Assembly: GCF_900110135.1 (NCBI RefSeq)
Contig: NZ_FOCO01000006.1
Span: 62,001 to 126,000, forward strand
DNA length: 64,000 nucleotides
DNA from: Pseudorhodobacter antarcticus
Lineage (GTDB): Bacteria; Pseudomonadota; Alphaproteobacteria; Rhodobacterales; Rhodobacteraceae
Direction of reading: 5' to 3'
The position numbers and the translations under genes were made by a program. This document shows, piece after piece, positions 1 through 7,726 of the stretch. The notes under the pieces are model-generated. The model saw only the letters and a list, made by a program, of their open reading frames with translations. It ran no database searches and had not been told where the DNA came from. Positions within the stretch are counted from its first letter, which is position 1. The number at the start of each line of letters is the position of its first letter.

Positions 1-442
1 TTACGGCAATCCGCCCATCGGTCCAATCGCGCAGCGTACTTTCCAGATAATCTTGGATAACGGGCGCGCCGTGCATCACCTCGGACGCCCAAACCTTGGA
101 GCCGTTGGGATGGCGGCGCGAGATTTCCATTTTGGCGTCGATATAGCCGCCGATGCCTGTCGCGGGGTCGGGGGCATGGTCAAAGCTGGCAGCGGCATCG
201 AGCCAGATTTCAAAGATGTCTTGGACAACGTGGCGGTAAAGGTCTTCTTTGGTGGCGTAATAATAGTGCAGGTTGGCCTTTGGTAGGCCCGCCAGATCGG
301 CGATCATTTGCATGGTGGCCCCGCCAAATCCTGCCTCGGCAAACACGGTTTGCGCGGCGGTCAGGATGGCGCTTTCGGTTTGGGCCCGTGCGGCCTGCCG
401 GGATTGTGGGCGTTTTTCAGGTTGCGCGGTGGGTGGGGCCAT
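1..442 (-). CDS. rutR: RutR-like TetR family regulator (3' end outside window)
   Basis: This is the N-terminal 147 residues of a TetR repressor read on the minus strand from ATG at 442; the stop lies beyond base 1. A helix-turn-helix is seen at about residues 24-70 (TMQMIADLAGLPKANLHYYYATKEDLY), followed by a ligand domain with the RutR-like pattern of FEIWLDAAASF and MEISRRHPNGSKVW. RutR in E. coli senses uracil/thymine and controls pyrimidine use. The gene diverges from a pyrimidine-degradation operon, and a TTGACC-N4-GGTCA palindrome sits just upstream, which fits this role. The paralogue assignment is inference; the TetR fold is clear. Confidence 0.85.
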   Translation of the reverse strand, partial: MAPPTAQPEKRPQSRQAARAQTESAILTAAQTVFAEAGFGGATMQMIADLAGLPKANLHYYYATKEDLYRHVVQDIFEIWLDAAASFDHAPDPATGIGGYIDAKMEISRRHPNGSKVWASEVMHGAPVIQDYLESTLRDWTDGRIAV

Positions 443-458
443 AAAGGGGCGAATTTTC

Positions 459-474
459 TTGACCGATTGGTCAG
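459..474. promoter_or_regulatory. RutR-type operator palindrome
   Basis: The sequence TTGACCGATTGGTCAG contains the inverted repeat TGACC-GATT-GGTCA. It closely matches the E. coli RutR consensus as remembered (TTGACCA-NN-TGGTCAA), differing at two positions outside the core arms. It lies 17 bases upstream of the regulator start and about 80 bases upstream of the divergent hydrolase, so it could control both directions. No binding data can be seen here. Confidence 0.65.
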
Positions 475-555
475 CTTGTGTTGCGCTGCTGTTAAATCAT
501 AGGGCGGGGTTGCGACTCGCGGCAAGAAATATTTGACGAAATCTGGGGGTGTGGG

Positions 556-1806
556 ATGGTGAAACCGGGCGCAAATGTGCGGATTGACAGCGCGCGGCTG
601 TGGGACAGCCTGATGGAGATGGCACAGATTGGCCCCGGCGTGGCGGGCGGCAACAATCGCCAGACATTGACGGATGAGGATGCGGCGGGGCGCGCGCTGT
701 TCCAAGGTTGGTGTGAGGGCGCTGGCATGGTGATGGGTGTCGATACCATGGGCAACATGTTTGCCACGCGGGCGGGGACGGATGCGGACGCGTTGCCCGT
801 GTACATGGGCAGCCATTTGGACACGCAGCCCACGGGCGGAAAATACGACGGGGTGCTGGGCGTTTTGGGCGCGTTGGAGGTGGTGCGGAGCCTGAACGAT
901 GCGGGCGTGCAGACGCGGCACCCGATTGTGGTCACAAATTGGACCAATGAGGAGGGCACGCGGTTTGCGCCTGCGATGCTGGCCAGTGGGGTGTTTGCGG
1001 GGATGCATTCGCAGGACTACGCTTATGGCCGCGTGGATGCGGCGGGCAAGCGGTTTGGCGATGAATTGGCGCGGATTGGCTGGGTTGGGTCCGAGGCCGT
1101 TGGTGCGCGAAAGATGCATGCGATGATTGAGTTGCATATTGAGCAAGGCCCGATTTTGGAAGCCGAAGGGCGGCAAATTGGGGTTGTGACGCATGGCCAA
1201 GGGTTGTGGTGGTTGCAGATCACGCTGACGGGCAAGGATGCGCATACCGGCAGCACGCCGATGGGGATGCGGGTGAATGCGGGGTTGGGAATGGCGCGGA
1301 TTACCGAAGCGGTGCACCGCATTGCGATGAGCCACCAACCGGGGGCCGTGGGGGCGGTGGGGCATGTGGATATGTACCCCAATTCGCGCAACGTGATCCC
1401 GGGGCGCGTGGTGTTTACGGTGGATATTCGCACGCCGGATTTGGCCAAGCTGGACGCGATGAAGGCGGAGGTGGAGCGCGCGGCCCATGCGGTTGGCGTT
1501 GAGCTGGGCCTTGGGGTGGAGATTGAGGATGTTGGGCATTTTGACCCGGTGACGTTTGATGCGGGGTTGGTGGATGTGGTGCGAAGTGCTGCGAAGCGGT
1601 TGGGGTATTCCCATATGGATATCATCTCGGGTGCTGGGCATGATGCGTGTTGGATCAACCGATTGGCGCCGACGGTGATGATTATGTGTCCGTGTGTGGG
1701 GGGGCTGTCGCATAACGAGGCGGAGGAGATTAGCCCCGAATGGGCGGCGGCGGGGACGGATGTGATGTTGCACGCGGTGATGGATGTGGCGGGGGTTGTG
1801 GGCTGA
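556..1806 (+). CDS. Zn-dependent N-carbamoyl amino acid hydrolase / beta-ureidopropionase
   Basis: A 416-residue M20-family amidohydrolase of the HyuC/AmaB class. Such enzymes cleave N-carbamoyl-beta-alanine (or N-carbamoyl amino acids) to the amino acid, CO2 and ammonia in the cytoplasm. Metal-site motifs are visible: GSHLDTQPTGGKYDG (His87, Asp98), TNWTNEEG (Glu132/Glu133), ELHIEQGP and a C-terminal GLSHNEAEE His. A dimerisation domain occupies roughly residues 210-330. It is the first gene of a plus-strand operon with dihydropyrimidinase next, so ureidopropionase in reductive pyrimidine catabolism is the best reading; an allantoate or hydantoin role is possible but less fitting. Confidence 0.9.
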   Translation: MVKPGANVRIDSARLWDSLMEMAQIGPGVAGGNNRQTLTDEDAAGRALFQGWCEGAGMVMGVDTMGNMFATRAGTDADALPVYMGSHLDTQPTGGKYDGVLGVLGALEVVRSLNDAGVQTRHPIVVTNWTNEEGTRFAPAMLASGVFAGMHSQDYAYGRVDAAGKRFGDELARIGWVGSEAVGARKMHAMIELHIEQGPILEAEGRQIGVVTHGQGLWWLQITLTGKDAHTGSTPMGMRVNAGLGMARITEAVHRIAMSHQPGAVGAVGHVDMYPNSRNVIPGRVVFTVDIRTPDLAKLDAMKAEVERAAHAVGVELGLGVEIEDVGHFDPVTFDAGLVDVVRSAAKRLGYSHMDIISGAGHDACWINRLAPTVMIMCPCVGGLSHNEAEEISPEWAAAGTDVMLHAVMDVAGVVG

Positions 1807-1827
1807 GGGGTGGCGATTGCTGAACCG

Positions 1828-1882
1828 CCGGGGGGCTGCGCTGCCCCCCGGACCCCCCGCAGGTATTTTTGCCAAGATGAAA
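1828..1882 (+). repeat. Dispersed hairpin-plus-box repeat, copy A
   Basis: A perfect 8-bp stem CCGGGGGG / CCCCCCGG with an 8-base loop (1828-1851) is followed by ACCCCCCGC and the box AGGTATTTTTGCCAAGATGAA. Nearly the same unit occurs at 50998-51051, and the box alone or degenerate at 4736, 7636 and 38345. It lies inside the operon between the hydrolase and dihydropyrimidinase, without a T-run directly after the stem. Confidence 0.75.
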
Positions 1883-1905
1883 TCTGGATTTAGGGAGCGA
1901 GAGTG

Positions 1906-3357
1906 ATGAGCACGGTGATTAAGGGCGGCACGATTGTGACCCATGATCTGACCTATGTGGCGGATGTGTTGATTGAGGGCGGGCGGATTGCGGCGATTGG
2001 GCCGGGGTTGCGCGGCGATGTGGAGTTGGATGCGACGGGCTGTTTTGTGATGCCGGGCGGGATTGACCCGCATACGCATTTGGAAATGCCGTTTATGGGC
2101 ACCTATTCGGCGGATAATTTTGAGAGTGGGACGCGTGCGGCGTTGGCGGGGGGGACCACGATGGTGGTGGATTTTGCGCTGCCGTCGCCGGGGCAGGGTT
2201 TGCTCGATGCGTTGGAGATGTGGCACAACAAATCGGGGCGGGCCAATTGCGACTATTCTTATCACATGGCGGTGACGTGGTGGGGCGAGAAGGTGTTTGA
2301 CGATATGGCCGCCGTGGTGGACCGGGGGATTACCAGCTTTAAGCATTTCCTTGCCTATAAAGGCGCGTTGATGGTGAATGACGACGAGTTATTCTCCAGC
2401 TTTCAGCGGGTGCGCGATTTGGGCGCGATTGCGATGGTCCATGCTGAGAATGGCGATGTGGTGGCGGAGCTTTCGGCGCGCCTGCTGCGCGAGGGGAATG
2501 TGGGGCCGGAGGCGCATGCGTATAGCCGTCCGCCGCAGGTGGAGGGGGAGGCGACGAACCGCGCCATTATGATTGCGGATATGGCGGGCGCGCCTTTGTA
2601 TGTGGTGCACACGAGTTGTGAGGACAGCCATGAGGCGATTAGGCGCGCGCGGGCGGCGGGCAAGCGGGTGTGGGGGGAGCCGTTGATCCAGCATTTGACG
2701 CTGGATGAGAGTGAGTATTTTAACGCCGATTGGGACCATGCAGCGCGGCGCGTGATGTCGCCGCCGTTTCGCAATAAGCAGCATCAGGACAGTTTGTGGG
2801 CGGGGTTATCGTCTGGGTCGCTGTCGGTTGTGGCCACCGATCATTGTGCGTTTACCACAGCACAAAAGCGTTCTGGGGTGGGGGATTTCACCAAGATACC
2901 GAATGGTACGGGGGGGCTGGAGGACCGGATGCCAATGCTGTGGACGTATGGCGTGGTGACGGGCCGGATTACGATGAATGAGTTTGTGGCGGTGACATCG
3001 ACCAATGCGGCCAAGATTTTTGGGATGTATCCCAAGAAGGGGGCTGTGGCGGTGGGGTCGGATGCGGATTTGGTGGTGTGGGACCCTATGCGCGAAAAGG
3101 TGATTGGGGCGGCCACGCAGCAATCGGCGATTGATTACAATGTGTTTGAGGGCAAGCGCGTGACGGGGTTGCCGCGGTTCACGCTGACGCGGGGGCAGGT
3201 GGCGGTGTTTGATGGCGAGGTTCGCACGCAGGAAGGGCATGGAGAATTTGTGGCGCGCGAACCGAATGGGGCGGTGAACCGGGCGCTGTCGACGTTCAAG
3301 GAATTGACGGCACCCCGGCCTGTGGTGCGGGCGGGTATTCCGGCGAGTGGGGTTTGA
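1906..3357 (+). CDS. hydA: Dihydropyrimidinase
   Basis: A 483-residue cyclic amidohydrolase opening the ring of 5,6-dihydrouracil or dihydrothymine. The binuclear zinc ligands line up with the hydantoinase/dihydropyrimidinase set: His56 and His58 (DPHTHLEMPF), carboxylated Lys146 (TSFKHFLAYKG), His179 (HAENGD), His235 (VVHTSCEDSH) and Asp312 (VATDHCAF). The ATG at 1906 is preferred over a GTG one codon earlier because GGAGCGAG precedes it at normal spacing. The stop overlaps the next start (TGATG), so translation is probably coupled. The product is the substrate of the upstream ureidopropionase-type enzyme. Confidence 0.93.
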   Translation: MSTVIKGGTIVTHDLTYVADVLIEGGRIAAIGPGLRGDVELDATGCFVMPGGIDPHTHLEMPFMGTYSADNFESGTRAALAGGTTMVVDFALPSPGQGLLDALEMWHNKSGRANCDYSYHMAVTWWGEKVFDDMAAVVDRGITSFKHFLAYKGALMVNDDELFSSFQRVRDLGAIAMVHAENGDVVAELSARLLREGNVGPEAHAYSRPPQVEGEATNRAIMIADMAGAPLYVVHTSCEDSHEAIRRARAAGKRVWGEPLIQHLTLDESEYFNADWDHAARRVMSPPFRNKQHQDSLWAGLSSGSLSVVATDHCAFTTAQKRSGVGDFTKIPNGTGGLEDRMPMLWTYGVVTGRITMNEFVAVTSTNAAKIFGMYPKKGAVAVGSDADLVVWDPMREKVIGAATQQSAIDYNVFEGKRVTGLPRFTLTRGQVAVFDGEVRTQEGHGEFVAREPNGAVNRALSTFKELTAPRPVVRAGIPASGV

Positions 3358-3935
3358 TGGGTAAGCATTGCGTCATGCTTGGGGCGGGATTTTGGGCGGG
3401 TGCGGCGCAGGCGTGCCCTGTACCCTACGATGCCCCTGTTTGGCACGCCTTTGGTTGTGAGGTTGGTTTGCCAAGTGGGGCGGACTTTGCTGCGATGTCT
3501 GACGCGAGTGCCGTGACCGCGGCCTTGGTGCGGCAGGAAGCGATGGTCAGTTTACACTATCAAAGTGACGCCGCGCCGATTGTTGTGGCGATTGACGCGT
3601 TGTTGGCAAAAGCAGCGCTGCCAGTGAGATCAAAGGCGGAACGATTGGCGATTGCTGCGATCACCGAAGACAGCGGAGAGCCGGTATTTGACGTTGCGCC
3701 TGTTTTGGAGCGAATGGTTTTGGAACGTGGGATGCATATGGTGTATGTTGAGACAGCGACAGATTTCGCCACTTGGGCGATTTGGGGCGGGGATGTTTTC
3801 TGTCGATGGAACAGAGTGCGGCTTTCGGAATTTGTGAGTGTTTCGCAGATTACAGCGATCGACGCGCCTGACACTTATTTCGAAAGAACGCTTTGGCCGG
3901 ATGCGCCGAGAGTATACGCAGGGGTCGCCGGATGA
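3357..3935 (+). CDS. Hypothetical protein in pyrimidine operon
   Basis: A 192-residue protein of unknown function lying between dihydropyrimidinase and the ABC ATPase, overlapping both by TGATG and ATGA junctions, so it is surely part of the operon. The N-terminus (MGKHCVMLGAGFWAGAAQACPV) could be a weak export signal ending before Cys, but this is not convincing. Several internal cysteines (ACPV, FGCEVG, DVFCRW) are visible. Base composition is lower in GC and codon use less G-biased than in its neighbours, which suggests later acquisition. No family is recognised. Confidence 0.7.
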   Translation: MGKHCVMLGAGFWAGAAQACPVPYDAPVWHAFGCEVGLPSGADFAAMSDASAVTAALVRQEAMVSLHYQSDAAPIVVAIDALLAKAALPVRSKAERLAIAAITEDSGEPVFDVAPVLERMVLERGMHMVYVETATDFATWAIWGGDVFCRWNRVRLSEFVSVSQITAIDAPDTYFERTLWPDAPRVYAGVAG

Positions 3936-4717
3936 GTGTGGACGCTGTGATTGAGGCCAAGGGGGTTGGGCTGACGTTTCAAACCAGTGACGGGCCGGTA
4001 CGGGCGTTGACGGAGGTGGATTTGCGGGTTGAGAAGGGGGATTTTGTGTCCTTCATCGGGCCTTCAGGCTGTGGCAAGACCACGTTTTTGCGCTGTCTGG
4101 CGGCGTTGGAGACGCCAACGGCGGGAAGTTTGACTGTTAACGGGATGAGTGCGGAGGCAGCAAGGCAAGCGCGGGCCTATGGCTATGTGTTTCAGGCGGC
4201 GGGGCTTTATCCTTGGCGGACCATTGGGGGCAATATTCGGTTGCCGTTGGAGATTATGGGGTTTTCCAAGGCCGAGCAGGCGGAGCGGGTGGAGCGGGTT
4301 TTGGAGTTGGTGGACCTGAAAGGGTTTGGGCGCAAATATCCGTGGCAGTTGTCGGGCGGGATGCAGCAGCGCGCCAGCATTGCGCGGGCGCTGGCGTTTG
4401 ATGCGGATATTTTGCTGATGGACGAGCCGTTTGGCGCGCTGGACGAAATTGTGCGCGACCATTTGAATGAGCAGTTGTTAGCCTTGTGGGCGCGCACGCA
4501 AAAGACGATTTGTTTTGTTACCCATTCCATCCCCGAGGCGGTGTATTTGAGCACCAAGATTGTGGTGATGAGCCCGCGGCCGGGGCGGATTGCGGATGTG
4601 ATTGAGAGCCCGCTGCCACGGACGCGACCCTTGGATATTCGTGATAGTCCGGAGTTTATTGCGGTGGCGCACCGGGTGCGGGACGGGCTGCGGGCGGGGC
4701 ATTCTTATGACGATTAG
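3932..4717 (+). CDS. ABC importer ATP-binding protein (ThiZ/SsuB type)
   Basis: A 261-residue ABC ATPase that should power the importer encoded downstream. Walker A is GPSGCGKT at residues 43-50, the signature LSGGMQQR starts near residue 140, Walker B is ILLMDEPFGALDE, and the H-loop is CFVTHSIPEA. The start at ATG 3932 gives an ATGA overlap with the previous gene and drops a non-homologous N-terminal extension. It belongs to the nitrate/sulfonate/taurine/pyrimidine-precursor class. With an NMT1/THI5-like binding protein in the same operon as pyrimidine catabolism, pyrimidine or ureide uptake is the likely job, by inference from context. Confidence 0.9.
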   Translation: MSVDAVIEAKGVGLTFQTSDGPVRALTEVDLRVEKGDFVSFIGPSGCGKTTFLRCLAALETPTAGSLTVNGMSAEAARQARAYGYVFQAAGLYPWRTIGGNIRLPLEIMGFSKAEQAERVERVLELVDLKGFGRKYPWQLSGGMQQRASIARALAFDADILLMDEPFGALDEIVRDHLNEQLLALWARTQKTICFVTHSIPEAVYLSTKIVVMSPRPGRIADVIESPLPRTRPLDIRDSPEFIAVAHRVRDGLRAGHSYDD

Positions 4718-4735
4718 TGTGTGGCCAGCACAGGT

Positions 4736-4757
4736 AGGTATTTGGGCCAAGATGAAA
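4736..4757 (+). repeat. Dispersed box repeat without hairpin, copy B
   Basis: AGGTATTTGGGCCAAGATGA matches the box of copy A at most positions but lacks the G/C hairpin. It lies immediately upstream of the first permease start. Confidence 0.55.
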
Positions 4758-4768
4758 TTGGGGGCGAG

Positions 4769-5662
4769 ATGAAGCGGGTTGCGCCGGTTTTGGTCGTGGT
4801 TGGGTGCATCTTGGCGCTGTGGTACGTCATGGCAGTGGTGATGAACACGCAGTGGGAGCGTGACCAAGCGGGGCGGGCGGGTGTGAGCGTGGGCTGGGCG
4901 CAGATTGTGCCTGCGACGATGCGCCAAGAACGGCCTGTTTTGCCTGCGCCGCACCAAGTGGTGGCGGAGTTGTGGCAGTTGACCTGGGTGGAGGAAACGG
5001 AGGGGCGGCGGGGGCTGGTTAACTCGGGCAGCCTGTCGAACCGGGGGTTGTTGATCCATGCTTGGGTCACGGTGTCGGCGACCATGCTGGGGTTTGCGAT
5101 GGGCGCGGGCTTTGGGATTTTTCTGGCGGTGGGGATTGTTTACAACCGGGCGATGGATGCATCTGTGATGCCTTGGGCGATTGCCAGCCAGACCATTCCG
5201 ATTGTGGCGATTGCGCCGATGATTATTGTGGTTTTGAATTCGGTTGGCGTGGCGGGGTTGCTGCCAAAGGCGATTATCGCGGCGTATTTAAGCTTTTTTC
5301 CGGTGGTGGTGGGGATGGTCAAAGGGTTGCGCAGCCCTGATGCGATGCAGTTGGATTTGCTGCGGACGTATAATGCCAGTGCAGGGCAGGGGTTATGGAA
5401 GCTGCGGTTTCCGGCGTCGATGCCGTATTTCTTTGCCAGTTTGAAAGTGGGGATTGCGGCCAGTTTGGTGGGCACGATTGTGGCGGAGCTGCCGTTGGGC
5501 GGGGCGGGGTTGGGGACGCGGTTGCTTGCGGGGTCGTATTACGGGCAAACCATTCAGATTTGGGCCACGCTGATTGTCGCGGCGATATTGGCGGCGGGGC
5601 TGGTGGGGGCGGTTGGGTTTGTGCAGGTCCGCGTGCTGGGCCGGATGGGGATGCGGGCATGA
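4769..5662 (+). CDS. ABC importer permease (ThiX/SsuC type), first
   Basis: A 297-residue inner-membrane permease with one N-terminal helix, a periplasmic loop (about residues 25-100) and a C-terminal BPD_transp_1 domain with around five more helices. The cytoplasmic coupling loop is seen near YNASAGQGLWKLRFPASMPYF. ATG 4769 is chosen over a GTG 16 codons upstream because the extra codons translate the repeat box at 4736. It overlaps the second permease by ATGA. The two permeases presumably form a heterodimer. Confidence 0.88.
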   Translation: MKRVAPVLVVVGCILALWYVMAVVMNTQWERDQAGRAGVSVGWAQIVPATMRQERPVLPAPHQVVAELWQLTWVEETEGRRGLVNSGSLSNRGLLIHAWVTVSATMLGFAMGAGFGIFLAVGIVYNRAMDASVMPWAIASQTIPIVAIAPMIIVVLNSVGVAGLLPKAIIAAYLSFFPVVVGMVKGLRSPDAMQLDLLRTYNASAGQGLWKLRFPASMPYFFASLKVGIAASLVGTIVAELPLGGAGLGTRLLAGSYYGQTIQIWATLIVAAILAAGLVGAVGFVQVRVLGRMGMRA

Positions 5663-6543
5663 GGATGGCGGCGGTTCTTGGGGTTATAGCGGGGTTTGTG
5701 CTGGACTGGCGGTTGGGGCTGTTGCTGGCGGTGTGGTTGGGGGCGTGGTTGGTCAATCATGGGCTGTCGCAGGGCGGCGGCGTTTGGGCGATGCGGCTGG
5801 TGCCCGTGATTTTTGGGCTGTGTTTGTTGGTGTTGTGGCAGATGGCGGTGACGTTGTTTGCGGTGCCGAGCGTGATTTTGCCGGGACCGGTGGCGATTAC
5901 TGTGCGATTTGCCAGCGGCTTGGACATGTTGTGGGGCGATTTTGTGCAAACCTTTGTGAAAGGCGCGCTGTCGGGGTATTTTATCGGCTGTGGGGCGGCG
6001 ATTTTTGCCGCGATTGCGGTGGATCGGTCGCTGTTTTTGCAGCGGGGATTGTTGCCGGTGGCGAGTTTTCTGGCGGCCTTGCCCGTGGTGGGAATTGCCC
6101 CGATTTTGGTGATGTGGTTTGGGTTTGATTGGCAATCGAAGGCAGCGGTGGTTGTGGTGATGGTGTTTTTCCCCGTGCTGGTCAACACGGTGGAGGGGCT
6201 GCGCGCGGCGGATGCGATGCAACGCGATTTGATGGCGACCTATTCGGCGAGTTATTGGCAAGGTTTGGTCAAACTGCGGTTGCCTGCGGCGATGCCGTTC
6301 ATTTTCAATGGGCTGAAGATTGCGACCACGCTTGCGATGATTGGGGCTATTGTTGCTGAATTTTTCGGCAGTCCGACGCAAGGGATGGGATTTCGGATAT
6401 CCACGGAGGTGGGGCGGCTTGGCCTTGATATGGTTTGGGCGCAGATTGCGGTGGCGGCATTGGCGGGATCGGCGTTTTATGGTGTCGTGGCGATGATAGA
6501 AAAAGGGGTGACGTTCTGGCACCCTTCACAACGAGGCCGGTGA
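5659..6543 (+). CDS. ABC importer permease (ThiX/SsuC type), second
   Basis: A 294-residue permease partner. Hydrophobic helices cover residues 5-65, then the BPD_transp_1 core with the coupling loop ATYSASYWQGLVKLRLPAAMPF, which mirrors the loop of the first permease. The start is ATG 5659, giving a 4-base overlap with the stop of the upstream permease; longer readings from further upstream would overlap it by hundreds of bases and are rejected. It is followed after 24 bases by the binding protein. Confidence 0.88.
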   Translation: MRMAAVLGVIAGFVLDWRLGLLLAVWLGAWLVNHGLSQGGGVWAMRLVPVIFGLCLLVLWQMAVTLFAVPSVILPGPVAITVRFASGLDMLWGDFVQTFVKGALSGYFIGCGAAIFAAIAVDRSLFLQRGLLPVASFLAALPVVGIAPILVMWFGFDWQSKAAVVVVMVFFPVLVNTVEGLRAADAMQRDLMATYSASYWQGLVKLRLPAAMPFIFNGLKIATTLAMIGAIVAEFFGSPTQGMGFRISTEVGRLGLDMVWAQIAVAALAGSAFYGVVAMIEKGVTFWHPSQRGR

Positions 6544-6567
6544 TCGGTCCAACATGGGAGAGAGCGA

Positions 6568-7551
6568 ATGAAGAAGATTTTGGCGGTTTCGGTTGTGGCG
6601 GCACTGCTTGCGCCTGCGGCGCATGCGGCGGATGATGTGACCTTGCAGTTGAAATGGGTCACGCAGGCGCAGTTTGGCGGCTATTACGCGGCGCTGGAAA
6701 ATGGGTTTTATGAGGAAGAGGGGCTGAACGTCACTATCAAACCCGGCGGGCCGGATGTGGCCCCGGTGCAGGTGTTGATGGGCGGCGGGGCGGATGTGAT
6801 GGTGGATTGGTTGCCATCAGCACTGGCCGCGCGCGAACAAGGCGCGCCGGTGGTGAACATCGCGCAGCCGTTCAAATCATCGGGCATGATGTTGACCTGT
6901 TTGAAAGAAACCGGGATCACCAGTCCGGCCGATTTTAAGGGCAAAACCTTGGGTGTTTGGTTTTTCGGCAATGAATACCCGTTTTTGTCTTGGATGAGCA
7001 CGTTGGGCATTCCGACCACGGGCGGGGCTGACGGGGTTGAAGTGTTGAAGCAGGGGTTCAACGTGGACCCGTTGTTGCAAAAGCAGGCGGCGTGCATTTC
7101 GACCATGACCTATAATGAATATTGGCAAGTGATTGATGCGGGGATTGCCGAGGCGGATTTGGTGACCTTTAAGTATGAAGATCAAGGCGTTGCCACGCTG
7201 GAGGACGGGCTTTATGTGCTGGAGGCCAATCTGGCGGACCCGGCGTTTGAGGATAAGATGGTGCGGTTTGTGCGTGCGTCGATGAAAGGCTGGAAATGGG
7301 CAGAAGAAAATTCGGACGCCGCGGCGATGATGGTTTTGGACAACGACGAGACCGGCGCGCAGACCGAAAGCCACCAAAAGCGGATGATGGCAGAAGTGGC
7401 GAAACTGACGGCTGGATCGAACGGCGCGCTGGATATTGCGGCCTATGACCGGACGGTGGCGACCTTGCTAGCAGGTGGGTCGGACCCGGTGATTTCGAAA
7501 ACGCCCGAGGGGGCGTATACGACCGCAATCACGGATAAAGCGTTGAAGTAA
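6568..7551 (+). CDS. ABC substrate-binding protein, NMT1/THI5-like
   Basis: A 327-residue periplasmic binding protein. A signal peptide is visible (MKKILAVSVVAALLAPAAHA, cut before ADD), then an NMT1/THI5-like domain starting VTLQLKWVTQAQFGGYYAALENGFY. Family members bind pyrimidine-type compounds such as thiamin precursors. Placed last in the pyrimidine operon, it probably delivers a pyrimidine or ureide to the two permeases. A good ribosome site (GGGAGAG) precedes ATG 6568. A terminator-like hairpin follows at 7574. The exact ligand is not determinable from sequence. Confidence 0.88.
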   Translation: MKKILAVSVVAALLAPAAHAADDVTLQLKWVTQAQFGGYYAALENGFYEEEGLNVTIKPGGPDVAPVQVLMGGGADVMVDWLPSALAAREQGAPVVNIAQPFKSSGMMLTCLKETGITSPADFKGKTLGVWFFGNEYPFLSWMSTLGIPTTGGADGVEVLKQGFNVDPLLQKQAACISTMTYNEYWQVIDAGIAEADLVTFKYEDQGVATLEDGLYVLEANLADPAFEDKMVRFVRASMKGWKWAEENSDAAAMMVLDNDETGAQTESHQKRMMAEVAKLTAGSNGALDIAAYDRTVATLLAGGSDPVISKTPEGAYTTAITDKALK

Positions 7552-7573
7552 GGTTTGCGCAGCGATGAGGAGG

Positions 7574-7601
7574 GGGGCGTGCCGCGAGGTGCGCCCTTTT
7601 T
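7574..7601 (+). terminator. Rho-independent terminator after pyrimidine operon
   Basis: GGGGCGTGCC and GGTGCGCCC form an imperfect stem followed by a T5 run, 22 bases after the binding-protein stop. Confidence 0.7.
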
Positions 7602-7635
7602 CATTTGGAGGCGGCGCTGTGGGGCGGGGCTGGAG

Positions 7636-7656
7636 AGGTATTTAAGCCAAGCCGAA
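7636..7656 (+). repeat. Dispersed box repeat, degenerate copy C
   Basis: AGGTATTTAAGCCAAGCCGAA resembles the box of copy A with several mismatches and no adjoining G/C hairpin. Confidence 0.35.
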
Positions 7657-7663
7657 CCGCAAT

Positions 7664-7680
7664 TTTACTTAAATTGTAAA
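7664..7680. promoter_or_regulatory. Candidate operator upstream of XRE regulator
   Basis: In an unusually AT-rich stretch (about 7660-7710) the inverted repeat TTTAC-N7-GTAAA is seen, with a further TTTGTGTAAA nearby. RamB/PrpR-type regulators bind TTTGCAAA-like sites, so autoregulation is plausible but unproven. Confidence 0.35.
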
Positions 7681-7726
7681 TGATAGGAATTTGTGTAAAT
7701 TTGACGTGAATTGTGGAGGTTGAGCG

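Noticed and set aside
361-2346. A 661-codon open frame on the minus strand opposite the ureidopropionase and dihydropyrimidinase genes
   Set aside because: It is rich in Arg/His/Pro and has no domain pattern; it is the antisense shadow of G-rich, strongly biased codons in the real genes. The same applies to other long antisense frames, e.g. 5554-6522 and 7665-8966.
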